Below, one piece after another: positions 42,083-50,283 of a stretch of 51,761 nucleotides of DNA. Position 1 is the stretch's first letter. Each line of letters opens with the position of its first letter. Origin of the DNA: JAVHLK01 sp043806215 (GTDB lineage: Bacteria; Desulfobacterota; Desulfomonilia; Desulfomonilales; Desulfomonilaceae). The translations under genes were made by a program, and so were the position numbers. The notes beneath the pieces are model-generated. The model worked only from the letters and a program-made list of their open reading frames with translations. It had not been told where the DNA came from and did not search any database. Where the stretch lies: NCBI GenBank assembly GCA_043806215.1, contig JAZDHD010000446.1:1-51761 (forward strand), written 5' to 3'.

Positions 42083-42778
42083 ATGATCTTGCAGGAAAAC
42101 AGTTCCCCGGACTTACGAATGATCCAGATTACGGATTCCGCATTTCCGCTGGGAAGCTTTGCGTTCTCAAACGGGCTGGAAAGCGCGGCCAAACTCGGCC
42201 TCATCGAAGACATCTCGGGTTTCAAGAGGTACCTTGTGAACGTGTTGACCCAAGTGTCGTGCAGCGAGATACCGTTCGTGAACAGTGCCTACCACTGCGC
42301 CGACGATGACGTGGATACGCTTGCAGCCATTTTCCAGCGGCTGGACGCATTCATCACCGTTCAGTCCATGCGCAAGGCCGGCATAACTCAGGGAAAGAGC
42401 CTTATTCAGGCGGTAAAGGCAATCTATCCGGAGCACAACGTTCAGGACATCGTACGTCTGCTGCAAGACCGGGGATTGAATATTCACTACGCGGCGGTTT
42501 TCGGGATCGTGTGCCGAAGGATCGGATTGAGCCACATGGAGACTCTTTTCGCTTATGCCTACATAGCGTTGCGCGATCAGGCCGGCGCCGCCGTACGGCT
42601 GGGGTTGCTCGGACCTCACGAATCTCGGCGTATCCTGAGAGAAACTCTGGGTCACGTCAACAAGACCATTGACCGCGTGAAGGACCTCGAATACCACCGA
42701 GCTTATAAGACGGCCGTGGCTCTGGAGATAGCGCAGGCGCATCACAGTAAGCTCTACAGCCATTTGTTTCAGAATTAA
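42083..42778 (+). CDS. ureF: Urease accessory protein UreF
   Basis: This is a helical accessory protein that bridges UreD and the GTPase UreG and gates nickel insertion. It has 231 residues, with ITDSAFPLGSFAFSNGLESA (15-34) as the hallmark opening, then QSMRKAGITQGKSL. The C-terminal YIALRDQAGAAVRLGLLGPHESRRIL also fits. Its start lies 17 bp after a repeat element, so it may depend on read-through from ureC or on signals in the repeat. ureG follows after 47 bp. Confidence 0.93.
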   Translation: MILQENSSPDLRMIQITDSAFPLGSFAFSNGLESAAKLGLIEDISGFKRYLVNVLTQVSCSEIPFVNSAYHCADDDVDTLAAIFQRLDAFITVQSMRKAGITQGKSLIQAVKAIYPEHNVQDIVRLLQDRGLNIHYAAVFGIVCRRIGLSHMETLFAYAYIALRDQAGAAVRLGLLGPHESRRILRETLGHVNKTIDRVKDLEYHRAYKTAVALEIAQAHHSKLYSHLFQN

Positions 42779-42825
42779 CGTGGCGGTGCCGACAACTGCC
42801 TTAAGAAAGACCAGCAGGAGCGCCT

Positions 42826-43602
42826 ATGTGCGAGCATCACTACAGTACAAGAATGCACACCCATAAACATGGCGATATGGAACACTCCCACCACCCCATG
42901 CCCGGACCCGGCGAATTTCGGCTCCGGGAACTCGTTTCACCCAATCGCAACTTCTCGGAACGAGCGTTTACCGTTGGCATAGGGGGGCCGGTGGGCAGCG
43001 GAAAAACTGCGTTGCTCCATGCACTCTGCACAAAGTTGCGTGAAGAATACAGCATCGGCGTGGTAACGAATGACATCTTCACGCGAGAAGATGCAGAGTT
43101 CCTCATTCGTTGCAATGCCTTGGAATCGGACAGAATTGTTGCCGTGGAGACCGGCGGCTGTCCGCATGCCGCCATCCGTGACGACATCAGCATGAATCTC
43201 TGCGCACTGGAAGACTTGATGTCCGCATTCCAGGGCGAAATAGACCTGCTGTTCCTGGAAAGCGGTGGAGACAATCTTGCGGCTCACTTCAGCAAGGAAC
43301 TGGTGGACTTTTCCGTCTACGTTATCGATGTCTCCGGAGGAGACAAGATACCCCGCAAAGGAGGACCCGGAATTACCCAGTCGGACTTGTTGGTCATCAA
43401 CAAGATCGATCTCGCCGACATGGTGGCCGCGGACCTTAACGTCATGATCCGCGATGCAGCGAAAATGAGGGGCCGAGGGAAGACCATACTCACCTGCGTG
43501 AGAGACGGCAGAGGCGTGCCGGAAGTGGTCGGTACCATTGTCGAACAAATCCTCCTGATCAGATCTGCTGCAAGAGAGGCGGCAGGCTGTTGTCGGGAAT
43601 AA
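42826..43602 (+). CDS. ureG: Urease accessory GTPase UreG with His-rich N-terminus
   Basis: This GTPase couples GTP hydrolysis to nickel delivery into urease. Of its 258 residues, 1-45 are an extension with eight histidines (positions 4, 5, 11, 13, 15, 20, 22, 23), a probable nickel-binding tail. The core carries Walker A GPVGSGKT (54-61), TNDIFTREDAEFL, the nickel-binding CPH motif (112-114, in ETGGCPHAAIRDD), DLLFLESGGDNL and the guanine-specificity NKID. The ATG has an AGCAGGAG site. The operon has no ureE metallochaperone, so the His tail may take over its nickel-supplying role (inference). Confidence 0.95.
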   Translation: MCEHHYSTRMHTHKHGDMEHSHHPMPGPGEFRLRELVSPNRNFSERAFTVGIGGPVGSGKTALLHALCTKLREEYSIGVVTNDIFTREDAEFLIRCNALESDRIVAVETGGCPHAAIRDDISMNLCALEDLMSAFQGEIDLLFLESGGDNLAAHFSKELVDFSVYVIDVSGGDKIPRKGGPGITQSDLLVINKIDLADMVAADLNVMIRDAAKMRGRGKTILTCVRDGRGVPEVVGTIVEQILLIRSAAREAAGCCRE

Positions 43603-43802
43603 TGACTGCTGGTAGTGTCGTCCCTTGAATAGTGCGGACACCTTCACGTTTGTCATTGCGAGCCCGAGGCTTTGGGGTGAGCATTACCCATATCTTGAGT
43701 CGCCGGCAACCGGGCGCATGTCCCATATCTATTTGAGGCTTGCCTCGACCAAGGACAACCGGAAGGATTCAGGCTGCATGGGGTAGAAGCACGGGAGCTT
43801 TT

Positions 43803-44010
43803 GCCCTGAAAGGGCACACCAACAATAGCCATGGGTTTCAACCCATGGAATCGTCGTGCCGGCAACAGATCCGGACCCCGAAGGGGTCCACCAACGCGGG
43901 CATCGTCATTGGTCGCTTCAGGGTCGTTTCCGACAATTGGGTGAATGCCATTTTCCACGGGTTGAAATCCCGCGTCCCGCGGGACTACTCACGGTGAGCC
44001 CCTTCGGGGC
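43803..44010. repeat. Hairpin-rich repeat, right copy flanking urease
   Basis: This is a 208-bp partner of 37880-38093 in direct orientation. The same hairpins occur in the same order: GCCCTGAAAGGGC, CCATGGGTTTCAACCCATGG, GGACCCCGAAGGGGTCC, the CAGGGTCGTTTCCGA segment and GCCCCTTCGGGGC at the end. Some hairpins have been replaced: CCATGGGTT..AACCCATGG occupies the position of CCGCGGGACGCGG. The remaining gap parts, 43603-43802 and 44011-44218, hold no recognisable gene. Confidence 0.88.
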
Positions 44011-44218
44011 ACTAGCTGGTCGGCACATACAACTGGTTCGACTGTTGTCAGCCGATTCCCACGGTTGCCGGCAAGAAGATGTGGGACATGCTCAGAGGCT
44101 TTGGGAGGGCACGGCAATCTCAGCCTTTCATGAAGCATTGAGACGGGAGCGATCGGTCGGAGCGTTGAGGACGCCTCGGAGGGTATTTAGAAACTGTGGA
44201 TGATTGCATGCGGACCCC

Positions 44219-46762
44219 TTAATTGGGTCCGTGTTGCTGCCCAATCCGGGAAAGGAGTCCGGCGGCCGATCTCCTGACTCCTTCCGGCAGTTCATCACGC
44301 GTCAAGTCTTTTTGCGTATCCCCGCCTCCTATCCTACCTGTCGAAAGGTCTTTCATCTCCGCGGTCACCTCGAAAAAGTCTCCGCTCTTCCGAATTGTGA
44401 ACAGGATGACCTCCGTCACGTCGAGCTCCGTCCGGAGGCCCTCCAGCAATTCCTTCGTCGTTTCGGATCTTATCGTACCTTCCGCCGCCGCTTGTTTGAG
44501 CTTAGACGGCGGAACGAAATCCACTTCCTTCTCCCATGTGCTTTCCGGTTTGAGCGCCTGGTACAGAGAATCAACGAAAGCTTGCTCCGGGGGCTTCTCG
44601 AAACCATGAAACCGGATGATCATTGCGACCCGGCTCTTGGGAATCTCCTTCGAGGGGATCCCCTTCTTCAATGGTGGTCCAGGTCCCATGAGCCTGAGTC
44701 TCGGGGTCTTCCACTGTTCCGAGCTCAGCCCGATAATCGGTTGCGGCGTGCCGTGCGGATACACGATCACGAGGACGAGAACTGCCGTGACCACCGTGGC
44801 CAGGGCCGCCACCGGAACATTCATCAGTGATGCCGTCCAGTGCCGCGTCGCCGACAGCAATTTCTTGAAAGCCGACCGCAGAGCGTCGACGCCTGCCAAA
44901 GGCAGATTGAAAATCCCCAGCCCCACTTTGGCGGCGACGGCCCGCAAATCCGGTTGACCTTCCGGCCCGCGGATCTTTACCGTGCCGGGGTTTTCTCCTG
45001 AAAACGATTCAACTGCGGCATCCAGGCTCACTTCCGGTGCATTTCGCTTCGGATATGATCCGGCTCTCCTCAACTCCCGCAAGGCTTCGACGACAAGGTT
45101 AAACCGGGAACGGACTTCCGATTCCGGAGGCCGTTGGTCACGATGGTAGGAGAAGGCTGCCGCCAGTTGGGTAAGCTGAAGCCTTTCAGCGAGCAGTTCA
45201 TGGGATGCCGCCTCGTCCATATAGCGTTGCATCAGATGAGGGTTGTTGCATTCATCCGCGGAGGGTAACCGGTAGGTGGCCGTACCAAAATGCGCGCTCA
45301 AGTCGGATTCCACCGGAAGCTTCTCCAGGTAACCGAGAGGGCAAAACCAGGGCCCGGTCAGTCGGGCCTTTGCCTCATGCTGGGCTTGCAACGAGGCTTC
45401 GATTGCGCAGAGTAATCTCTCCACGTCGTCCGCCCTCCCCGGCCCACCGGCCGGCCCGGTGAGCAGTTCCTTGGCTTCGGCCGCCTGCTTCTCCAAATCG
45501 GTCTCGTCAACGGGTTCAAAGCCCAAGAGGTCTGCGGCGCCGAAAAACGGGTCCCGTCTGAATTTCTCGGAAGGTACGTCATCAGGAAACCGTTTCTTCT
45601 CCGGAAGCGACTTGAGGTTGTCCTGAGCGAGTTGCAGCGGCGGCATTTTGCTTGGATCGGTCAAACCCTTACCGGATTCCAGGATGCCGAGTGCAGTAAG
45701 ATCGTCGCAGGATCGTACAATGGTATGCACCGTTCCGGCCACGGCCTGATGGTATATGTAGCGGACATCGTCCATCATTCGCGGACCCGAGAGGTATTTC
45801 CACCAGAACCCGGCATCGGCCTGCAGGATCTGCCGCCAGGTCAGTCCTGTGGAAAGCGTCAGCCGGTTGGCCGTCCTGATGCTCATCTCATGGACAAATG
45901 TCTCCACGTCGAAACGTCCCTCCAGCGGCCCATCGGTCTTGGTACGCCACGGAGCAAAGGGTTCCTCTGCCAGGAAAGACCGGATCATGGCCGGTTCCAG
46001 GTCTACCTCCCTGTTGTAGATCTTGCTCTGGACGTAGTTCTCCCATATGGGATGCCCGAAGCCCAGGGCAGGCCTCACGTGCTGAATCGAACAGGAATCC
46101 ACCGCGGCATGCAATACGGGACCGAGGATCTGCAAACCAACAAGGTGGGTGTTGGGGCCCCGCACTTCCAGGGGATCAAAGTGATTCAGAAGGAGACTGG
46201 AGTAGTAGAAACTCGTCAACGCCGTCCATGAAGGGAATTTCACGTCGCGCACTTTGCGCGCCATATGGCTGTCCCACTCCTCTGCTTCCCGCTCCCAGTA
46301 GGGTCTCAACCTCCCCAGGACAGGGGAGTTTTCAATGTCGATGCGCGCATGCAGATAGTCGGACGCCCCCAGCATGATCAACGAGTCGAGCCCCTTTTGA
46401 GACGACAGGCCGTACGAATACCCTTCGGCACCCGACCAGATTTTCTCTTCCTGAGGAAAGGGATTTATGAAGTGATCGAATGCGGTGAAAACACGCCCCC
46501 CAAAACCCGTAATACTCCGTTTGGCCCCAAAGGGAAGATCCGGCAGTTCCAGCGCAAGATCGCAATACTTGTCGGTGTGCCAGGACTCGAAGCCCGCCAA
46601 GTACTCCACCGCGCTGCGGCCCGCAGGTATGTCCTCAACCGGCTTGTCCTCGCCGTACGCGACCTGAAGGGTCTGCAACGCCTTCTTCTGTGATTCATCC
46701 CCGTGATTCTTGATGAAATCGACCGCATCGCAGACCACCCAGAAGTGGACTCGGCTGTTCAT
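44219..46762 (-). CDS. Membrane-anchored protein with zinc phospholipase C-like metal site
   Basis: This large protein has 847 residues from the ATG at 46762, which has GGGAGG seven bases upstream. The N-terminal domain (about 1-300) carries a histidine/acid pattern of zinc-dependent phospholipase C / S1-P1 nuclease enzymes: His6 near the N-terminus, Asp96-His97, then H218-x3-D222-x5-H228-x8-H237-x3-E241 (HAAVDSCSIQH ... GFGHPIWE). The middle (about 300-640) is helical and unrecognised. A single membrane helix (about 649-669) precedes a C-terminal domain (about 705-840) that resembles extracytoplasmic TolB/FlgO-like folds (VILFTIRKSGDFFEVTAEMKDLSTGRIGGG). There is no N-terminal signal peptide, so the metal domain would be cytoplasmic. 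No enzyme assay-type inference can be made; domain calls are by motif spacing only. Confidence 0.6.
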   Translation of the reverse strand: MNSRVHFWVVCDAVDFIKNHGDESQKKALQTLQVAYGEDKPVEDIPAGRSAVEYLAGFESWHTDKYCDLALELPDLPFGAKRSITGFGGRVFTAFDHFINPFPQEEKIWSGAEGYSYGLSSQKGLDSLIMLGASDYLHARIDIENSPVLGRLRPYWEREAEEWDSHMARKVRDVKFPSWTALTSFYYSSLLLNHFDPLEVRGPNTHLVGLQILGPVLHAAVDSCSIQHVRPALGFGHPIWENYVQSKIYNREVDLEPAMIRSFLAEEPFAPWRTKTDGPLEGRFDVETFVHEMSIRTANRLTLSTGLTWRQILQADAGFWWKYLSGPRMMDDVRYIYHQAVAGTVHTIVRSCDDLTALGILESGKGLTDPSKMPPLQLAQDNLKSLPEKKRFPDDVPSEKFRRDPFFGAADLLGFEPVDETDLEKQAAEAKELLTGPAGGPGRADDVERLLCAIEASLQAQHEAKARLTGPWFCPLGYLEKLPVESDLSAHFGTATYRLPSADECNNPHLMQRYMDEAASHELLAERLQLTQLAAAFSYHRDQRPPESEVRSRFNLVVEALRELRRAGSYPKRNAPEVSLDAAVESFSGENPGTVKIRGPEGQPDLRAVAAKVGLGIFNLPLAGVDALRSAFKKLLSATRHWTASLMNVPVAALATVVTAVLVLVIVYPHGTPQPIIGLSSEQWKTPRLRLMGPGPPLKKGIPSKEIPKSRVAMIIRFHGFEKPPEQAFVDSLYQALKPESTWEKEVDFVPPSKLKQAAAEGTIRSETTKELLEGLRTELDVTEVILFTIRKSGDFFEVTAEMKDLSTGRIGGGDTQKDLTRDELPEGVRRSAAGLLSRIGQQHGPN

Positions 46763-46823
46763 GCGCGGCCTCCCTCGTCCATGTGAATCCTCACTCTGCT
46801 CAACCCCCTGAATAAACCGATAC

Positions 46824-46908
46824 CTTAGTGCTCCTTGGCGAAAATACGGTCGCACAACCTGCGCCTACCGGAAAATGCGACACCGAATTTGTGAAAGCCG
46901 GCACTTAA
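46824..46908. mobile_element. Minimal inverted-repeat element (terminal repeats only)
   Basis: A left terminus CTTAGTGCTC...ATACGGTCGCACA (46824-46857) is followed almost at once by a right terminus (about 46872-46908, ending GGCACTTAA), which is its imperfect complement. The 85-bp unit is like the 279-bp element at 50686 with the middle removed. The flanking 46763-46823 and 46909-47070 show no gene. Confidence 0.7.
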
Positions 46909-47070
46909 CGCGCACCACTCACATCCCCATCAGTATAGCCAAGCTCCGGAACTGCATCAAGAGCTTCACGGACCACGGTGAAAATACTCATCCTAAGGAG
47001 ATTCCCGGTGGGCGGTTACGCTCGGGCCAGTGCAGGGCAACTCCGCACCGGCCTCCGAATTCCATTCACG

Positions 47071-47790
47071 TCACTCGTTCCTGGCCCCCAGCTTCAGGCC
47101 CGTGTCCTTTTGCAGGCGCATCAGCGCGACTTCAATGTTATAGTCCCTGATATTCAGGCCTTTTGACAATGCCACGATTTCGCCGTCCTCCACGCCGATC
47201 TCCGAGGCCATGATCTCCTTGGCCTGTTGCAGGCCGGCGAGGTTCACCGGAAAGCCCGACCAGAGATTCCAGGATCGAAAATAGACCACCCAATGGAGTT
47301 TTCCATCCATGATGCGCGTGTCCACCAGTCTCATGCACGGGCTCGACCCATCCTCGTTCTCGTAGAAGAACACGTCTTCCGGCCGGCCGACCTCCATGCA
47401 CATGCGGTTGGTGCGGGGCCCGTGTTTCTTGTAGTAATCAATGACGAATTGCCACGCAATCTGCAACCGCTCGCCGTACGTATAGTGCTCCCCGGGTGCC
47501 TTTGCAGGCGAAAGGAGATAGGGCATGTATTCCCCGAGGTACTTTTCGTCGGCCACCGGAGGCAAATTCAAGTGCTCCGGGATCTGGGGAAGCAGGGGGC
47601 GGACCCCCGGATATCGTATGTGAACCATGACCATATCAAACTCGATCCGGTCCGCGCCGGGGTTCGAGCCGGTGTCCACGGTGTACCGCCGGGCAGCTCC
47701 ATCGGGCTTCCGGGATTCTTCGATAAGGGTATAGAGGCACTGAAACCACGCGTCGGGGATGGTGGTTGCGTCTATGACAATGGGCTTCAT
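47071..47790 (-). CDS. Thymidylate synthase-like protein, divergent
   Basis: This 239-residue protein starts at the ATG at 47790, with a strong AAGGAGG site. It resembles the compact archaeal-type thymidylate synthase family: FDMVMVHIRYP early on, YTYGERLQ (103-110), PCMRLVDTRIMDGKLHW with candidate nucleophile Cys152, then FRSWNLWSGFPVNLAG (171-186). In canonical thymidylate synthase the matching stretch reads QRSxDxxLGxPFN. Here Arg172, Ser173 and Asn183 are kept, but Gln is replaced by Phe171 and Asp by Asn175. It could be a true ThyA-like enzyme or a nucleotide-modifying paralogue (dUMP/dCMP methylase or hydroxymethylase). It stands alone, with no dihydrofolate reductase beside it. Confidence 0.7.
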   Translation of the reverse strand: MKPIVIDATTIPDAWFQCLYTLIEESRKPDGAARRYTVDTGSNPGADRIEFDMVMVHIRYPGVRPLLPQIPEHLNLPPVADEKYLGEYMPYLLSPAKAPGEHYTYGERLQIAWQFVIDYYKKHGPRTNRMCMEVGRPEDVFFYENEDGSSPCMRLVDTRIMDGKLHWVVYFRSWNLWSGFPVNLAGLQQAKEIMASEIGVEDGEIVALSKGLNIRDYNIEVALMRLQKDTGLKLGARNE

Positions 47791-47928
47791 GGCGGACCTC
47801 CTTGTCTGCCCCACGCGGTCGTTTCCTTCCATCGTACCGGTGATCGCGAGAGATCATATCCGGGTGACGAAGCATGTCAATTCCTTTTCGTCTTCCCGGC
47901 GTAGGCCCTCCGTACGACCTGCCCGGCG

Positions 47929-47975
47929 CTGTTTCTTCCCATTGAACGGCCCCGTCCCGGCTACGTCGGGACATG
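47929..47975. repeat. Nested hairpin in intergenic region
   Basis: ACGGC...GTCCCG-loop-CGGGAC...GCCGT forms a long imperfect stem within the 362-bp gap 47791-48152. An A8 run follows at about 47994-48001 on the plus strand, but no U-tract follows the stem on either strand, so it is not called a terminator. No gene was found in the rest of the gap. Confidence 0.4.
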
Positions 47976-48152
47976 AGCCGTCCGCTTCCGTCAAAAAAAA
48001 GCATTGTCGGAAACCTCAATCGCGTGTATTCGTCATGAGGGCAATAGCTGGAAGAAGAGACCGATGGTCCGGGTCCTGTTTTCGGGTCGCGAGCGGCCGG
48101 GGACTGTCGACATCTCCCGGCTTCGGGCACCAATTGCCACTATTGCCTGCGC

Positions 48153-48938
48153 ATGAAGCACACCCCGATCGGCCGACGATTGAGATTATCGTGTTCTTCG
48201 CGCAAATACCATGGTTTGACGCGTGATGAGAGGTCCTTGCTGCATCAACGTGCGCAACAACAGACCCACGAAGCGTCCACGGACCGCGAAATCCGTGACG
48301 CGACGACTTCGGCCGAGGAACAGTCTCAACAGGACCGGATCGTGAATCCCGTGCCCGGTCGGAGCAGTCACTCCCGGTGGTGGGGTGCCGTCAGGAAGTA
48401 CTTCATCGAGCCGTTCGTCGGTTCAACGAACCCGCCGTGGTTCGATGCGCGCGGAATTGCCGTGGGACTGGCAGTGGGTTTCGGCGTGCCGGTCGGCGCG
48501 CAGTTGGCGTTTATGGGGTTACTGCGCGCTGTCTTCCGCTACAATACGGTCATTGCGTTTGCCTTTTCGTGGGTGAACAACCCGCTCACCATGATCCCCA
48601 TGTACTACGGCTATTACTATCTCGGCTCGCTCATGTTGGGCAAGCCGGTCACCCTGACCGGAGAGACGTTCAAACGCATGATGGCCCCCATCGTCCATGC
48701 CGACCACTTTCTTCAATCCCTTCATCAGTTCATGGACTTAGGCCTCGACATACTGATCCGGTGGGGTCTCACCTCACTCATCTTGGCCGTAACGTCGGCG
48801 GTGCTGGGATACGTGATCGGCCTGCGCGTTCAGCAGGCGCATTGCCGGAAAAAGGCAGAGCAAATGGGCGTCGCCTACGAGAAGCTCCTGGCACATCTGG
48901 AACAGTCCGCCGGGTACGGGAAGAACCGGTCGGACTGA
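48153..48938 (+). CDS. DUF2062 family membrane protein
   Basis: This is an integral membrane protein of the DUF2062 family (function unknown; often near cell-envelope genes). From the ATG at 48153 it has 261 residues, but the first roughly 75 (Arg/Gln-rich, no ribosome site) may not be translated; the true start is uncertain. The domain itself spans about 80-235: NPPWFDARGIAVGLAVGFGVPVGAQLAFMGLLR, then the family hallmark FSWVNNPLTMIPMYYGYYYLG, then helices near 165-185 and 205-228. It is followed by a 74-bp gap and the convergent small protein. Confidence 0.78.
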   Translation: MKHTPIGRRLRLSCSSRKYHGLTRDERSLLHQRAQQQTHEASTDREIRDATTSAEEQSQQDRIVNPVPGRSSHSRWWGAVRKYFIEPFVGSTNPPWFDARGIAVGLAVGFGVPVGAQLAFMGLLRAVFRYNTVIAFAFSWVNNPLTMIPMYYGYYYLGSLMLGKPVTLTGETFKRMMAPIVHADHFLQSLHQFMDLGLDILIRWGLTSLILAVTSAVLGYVIGLRVQQAHCRKKAEQMGVAYEKLLAHLEQSAGYGKNRSD

Positions 48939-49012
48939 TTGCACCGTCCTCGATGCACGGTCTCCAATTTACGCACATGAGGGCATTCGTACGCACTCCG
49001 CAGCACATATGC

Positions 49013-49348
49013 CTAATCAGGCATACCGGCATCGATCCATGCGGCCAACTCGTCGATTTCCCCGTTGGGCACATAAGGGCCCCGCGAGGGCATTCGTCTG
49101 AATCCCCCGATGTTCCTCCTCAGAATCTTTATGAGGTTTGTCTCTTCCGCACGGCCGTTTCCCACCTTGTCCGGTTCTATGAGCTGTTTGCCGTATGGGC
49201 TGCTCTCCACGAGTTCTTCCTTGGTGTTCCAACCTATATGTCCTTCATGAACCGCTTTCATTTTCGGCTCGCGTCCGTGTTCGGACTGCCAACTCTTCAA
49301 TGAATTGTCGAGTATTTCTTTCACTCCGGCCCAATTGACGTCCGACAT
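49013..49348 (-). CDS. Small hypothetical protein with cytochrome-like tail but no heme motif
   Basis: This encodes 111 residues from the ATG at 49348, which has GGGAGGTG upstream. The C-terminal half (FRRMPSRGPYVPNGEIDELAAWIDAGMPD) resembles the last helix of c-type cytochromes and planctomycete-type cytochrome domains (GPxxxxxEIxxLxxWIDxGMP). The protein has no CxxCH and no Cys at all, so it cannot bind heme covalently. There is no signal peptide. The role is unknown; it could be a degenerate or co-opted domain. It is convergent with the DUF2062 gene. Confidence 0.6.
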   Translation of the reverse strand: MSDVNWAGVKEILDNSLKSWQSEHGREPKMKAVHEGHIGWNTKEELVESSPYGKQLIEPDKVGNGRAEETNLIKILRRNIGGFRRMPSRGPYVPNGEIDELAAWIDAGMPD

Positions 49349-49472
49349 GGGTACACCTCCCGGAGCATTCATGCCGTCTTGCCGCTCCTACTCCTTCAGA
49401 TGACCCGGAACGCAAATCGGTTCAATGGAGAGCCTGCCCGCCGTAATTCACGAGTCGGCCGCTCGATTCTTC

Positions 49473-49521
49473 TTGACGATCTCACGGATTACGATTATAT
49501 TCCGGACCATTGGTCCGGAAT
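49473..49521 (+). promoter_or_regulatory. tetR promoter with perfect 23-bp palindromic operator
   Basis: TTGACG (49473-49478), a 17-bp spacer and TATATT (49496-49501) form a good sigma-70 promoter. Overlapping the -10 box and the start point is a perfect palindrome with 11-bp arms around one base (49499-49521, ATTCCGGACCA-T-TGGTCCGGAAT). This placement predicts repression by the product of the gene 55 bp downstream. Confidence 0.85.
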
Positions 49522-49575
49522 GGTATTAGCGTACGACGCGTCGCAGTAATCCGGACCGTAAGCACCGGAAGGGGA

Positions 49576-50205
49576 ATGGGTACCAAAGAACGAAGACAAC
49601 GGGAGATGGAAGACAGAAGGCGGCTCATTCTTGAAAAGAGCCGGGATCTTTTCTTTCAGAAAGGGTATGACAACGTGTCCGTCCAAGACATATGCGACGC
49701 GGCGGAATACGGCCGCAGTTCCGTGTATGCGCTTTTTGCCGGCAAGGAAGAGATCTACTCGTACATCTATGTGGAAGCCATGAGGATACTCGCAGATATG
49801 TTTCAAACCATTGATCCGGCCGGTGCCGAATTTAACCGCGAGTTTCTCAAATCCGGCGAAATAATGTTCGATTTTTTCCGGTACCACCGAAACTATTTCA
49901 ATGCACTCTTTCACTTCAGTACCAGCACGCCGGCACACTCCAAGATTCCGCCGCATGTTCTGGAACTCAAGGAGACCGAGATTGCCCGTGCCGCCATGCC
50001 GATCATAGCCTTGCTCAAACGTGGAATCGATTCCGGGTATCTGCGGGAGATCGACATCGAGGCTACGATCTATATCTGCCGAGCATCACTGGTGGGAATC
50101 ATCACGAGCTTCATTCAAAAGGAAAGCGAGTCGGAGGAAGACACCATGAGGAGGTACTGCCTATTATTCGTGGAAACATACCTGGAGGGCCTCAAGGCGA
50201 GGTAG
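49576..50205 (+). CDS. TetR/AcrR-family transcriptional regulator
   Basis: This is a 209-residue repressor. The N-terminal helix-turn-helix (about 16-62) reads ILEKSRDLFFQKGYDNVSVQDICDAAEYGRSSVYALFAGKEEIYSYI, a canonical TetR DNA-binding domain. The C-terminal ligand domain is helical (TIYICRASLVGIITSFIQKE near the end) and unassigned. The ATG at 49576 is preceded by AAGGGGA at a very short distance; ATG 49606 is an alternative. A matching palindrome lies over its own promoter and a related one before the next gene, so it probably autoregulates and controls that gene. The inducer is unknown. Confidence 0.88.
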   Translation: MGTKERRQREMEDRRRLILEKSRDLFFQKGYDNVSVQDICDAAEYGRSSVYALFAGKEEIYSYIYVEAMRILADMFQTIDPAGAEFNREFLKSGEIMFDFFRYHRNYFNALFHFSTSTPAHSKIPPHVLELKETEIARAAMPIIALLKRGIDSGYLREIDIEATIYICRASLVGIITSFIQKESESEEDTMRRYCLLFVETYLEGLKAR

Positions 50206-50227
50206 CCGGTATATTTTTTTGCCTGAC

Positions 50228-50244
50228 ATGGACCGATGGTCCGT
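50228..50244 (+). promoter_or_regulatory. Second TetR-type operator, upstream of the membrane protein gene
   Basis: GGACC-GAT-GGTCC (50230-50242) is a 5-bp-arm palindrome with the same core GGACCATTGGTCC-like spacing as the operator at 49499. A candidate -35 TTGCCT (50219-50224) lies just before it; the -10 is less clear. The gene start at 50284 follows 40 bp later. Confidence 0.65.
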
Positions 50245-50283
50245 ATTGGACATCAGGTCTTGTATTCAAAGGAGATCCATACC

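Noticed and set aside
38412..43602. Urease genes as a recently acquired genomic island
   Set aside because: Flanking repeats are suggestive, but there is no integrase, tRNA or visible shift in base composition, and the repeats also occur as general intergenic modules, so transfer is not claimed.
47929..48005. Intrinsic terminator in the gap before the DUF2062 gene
   Set aside because: The hairpin is not followed by a U-tract on either strand; the A8 run is on the wrong side for the minus strand and is too far away.
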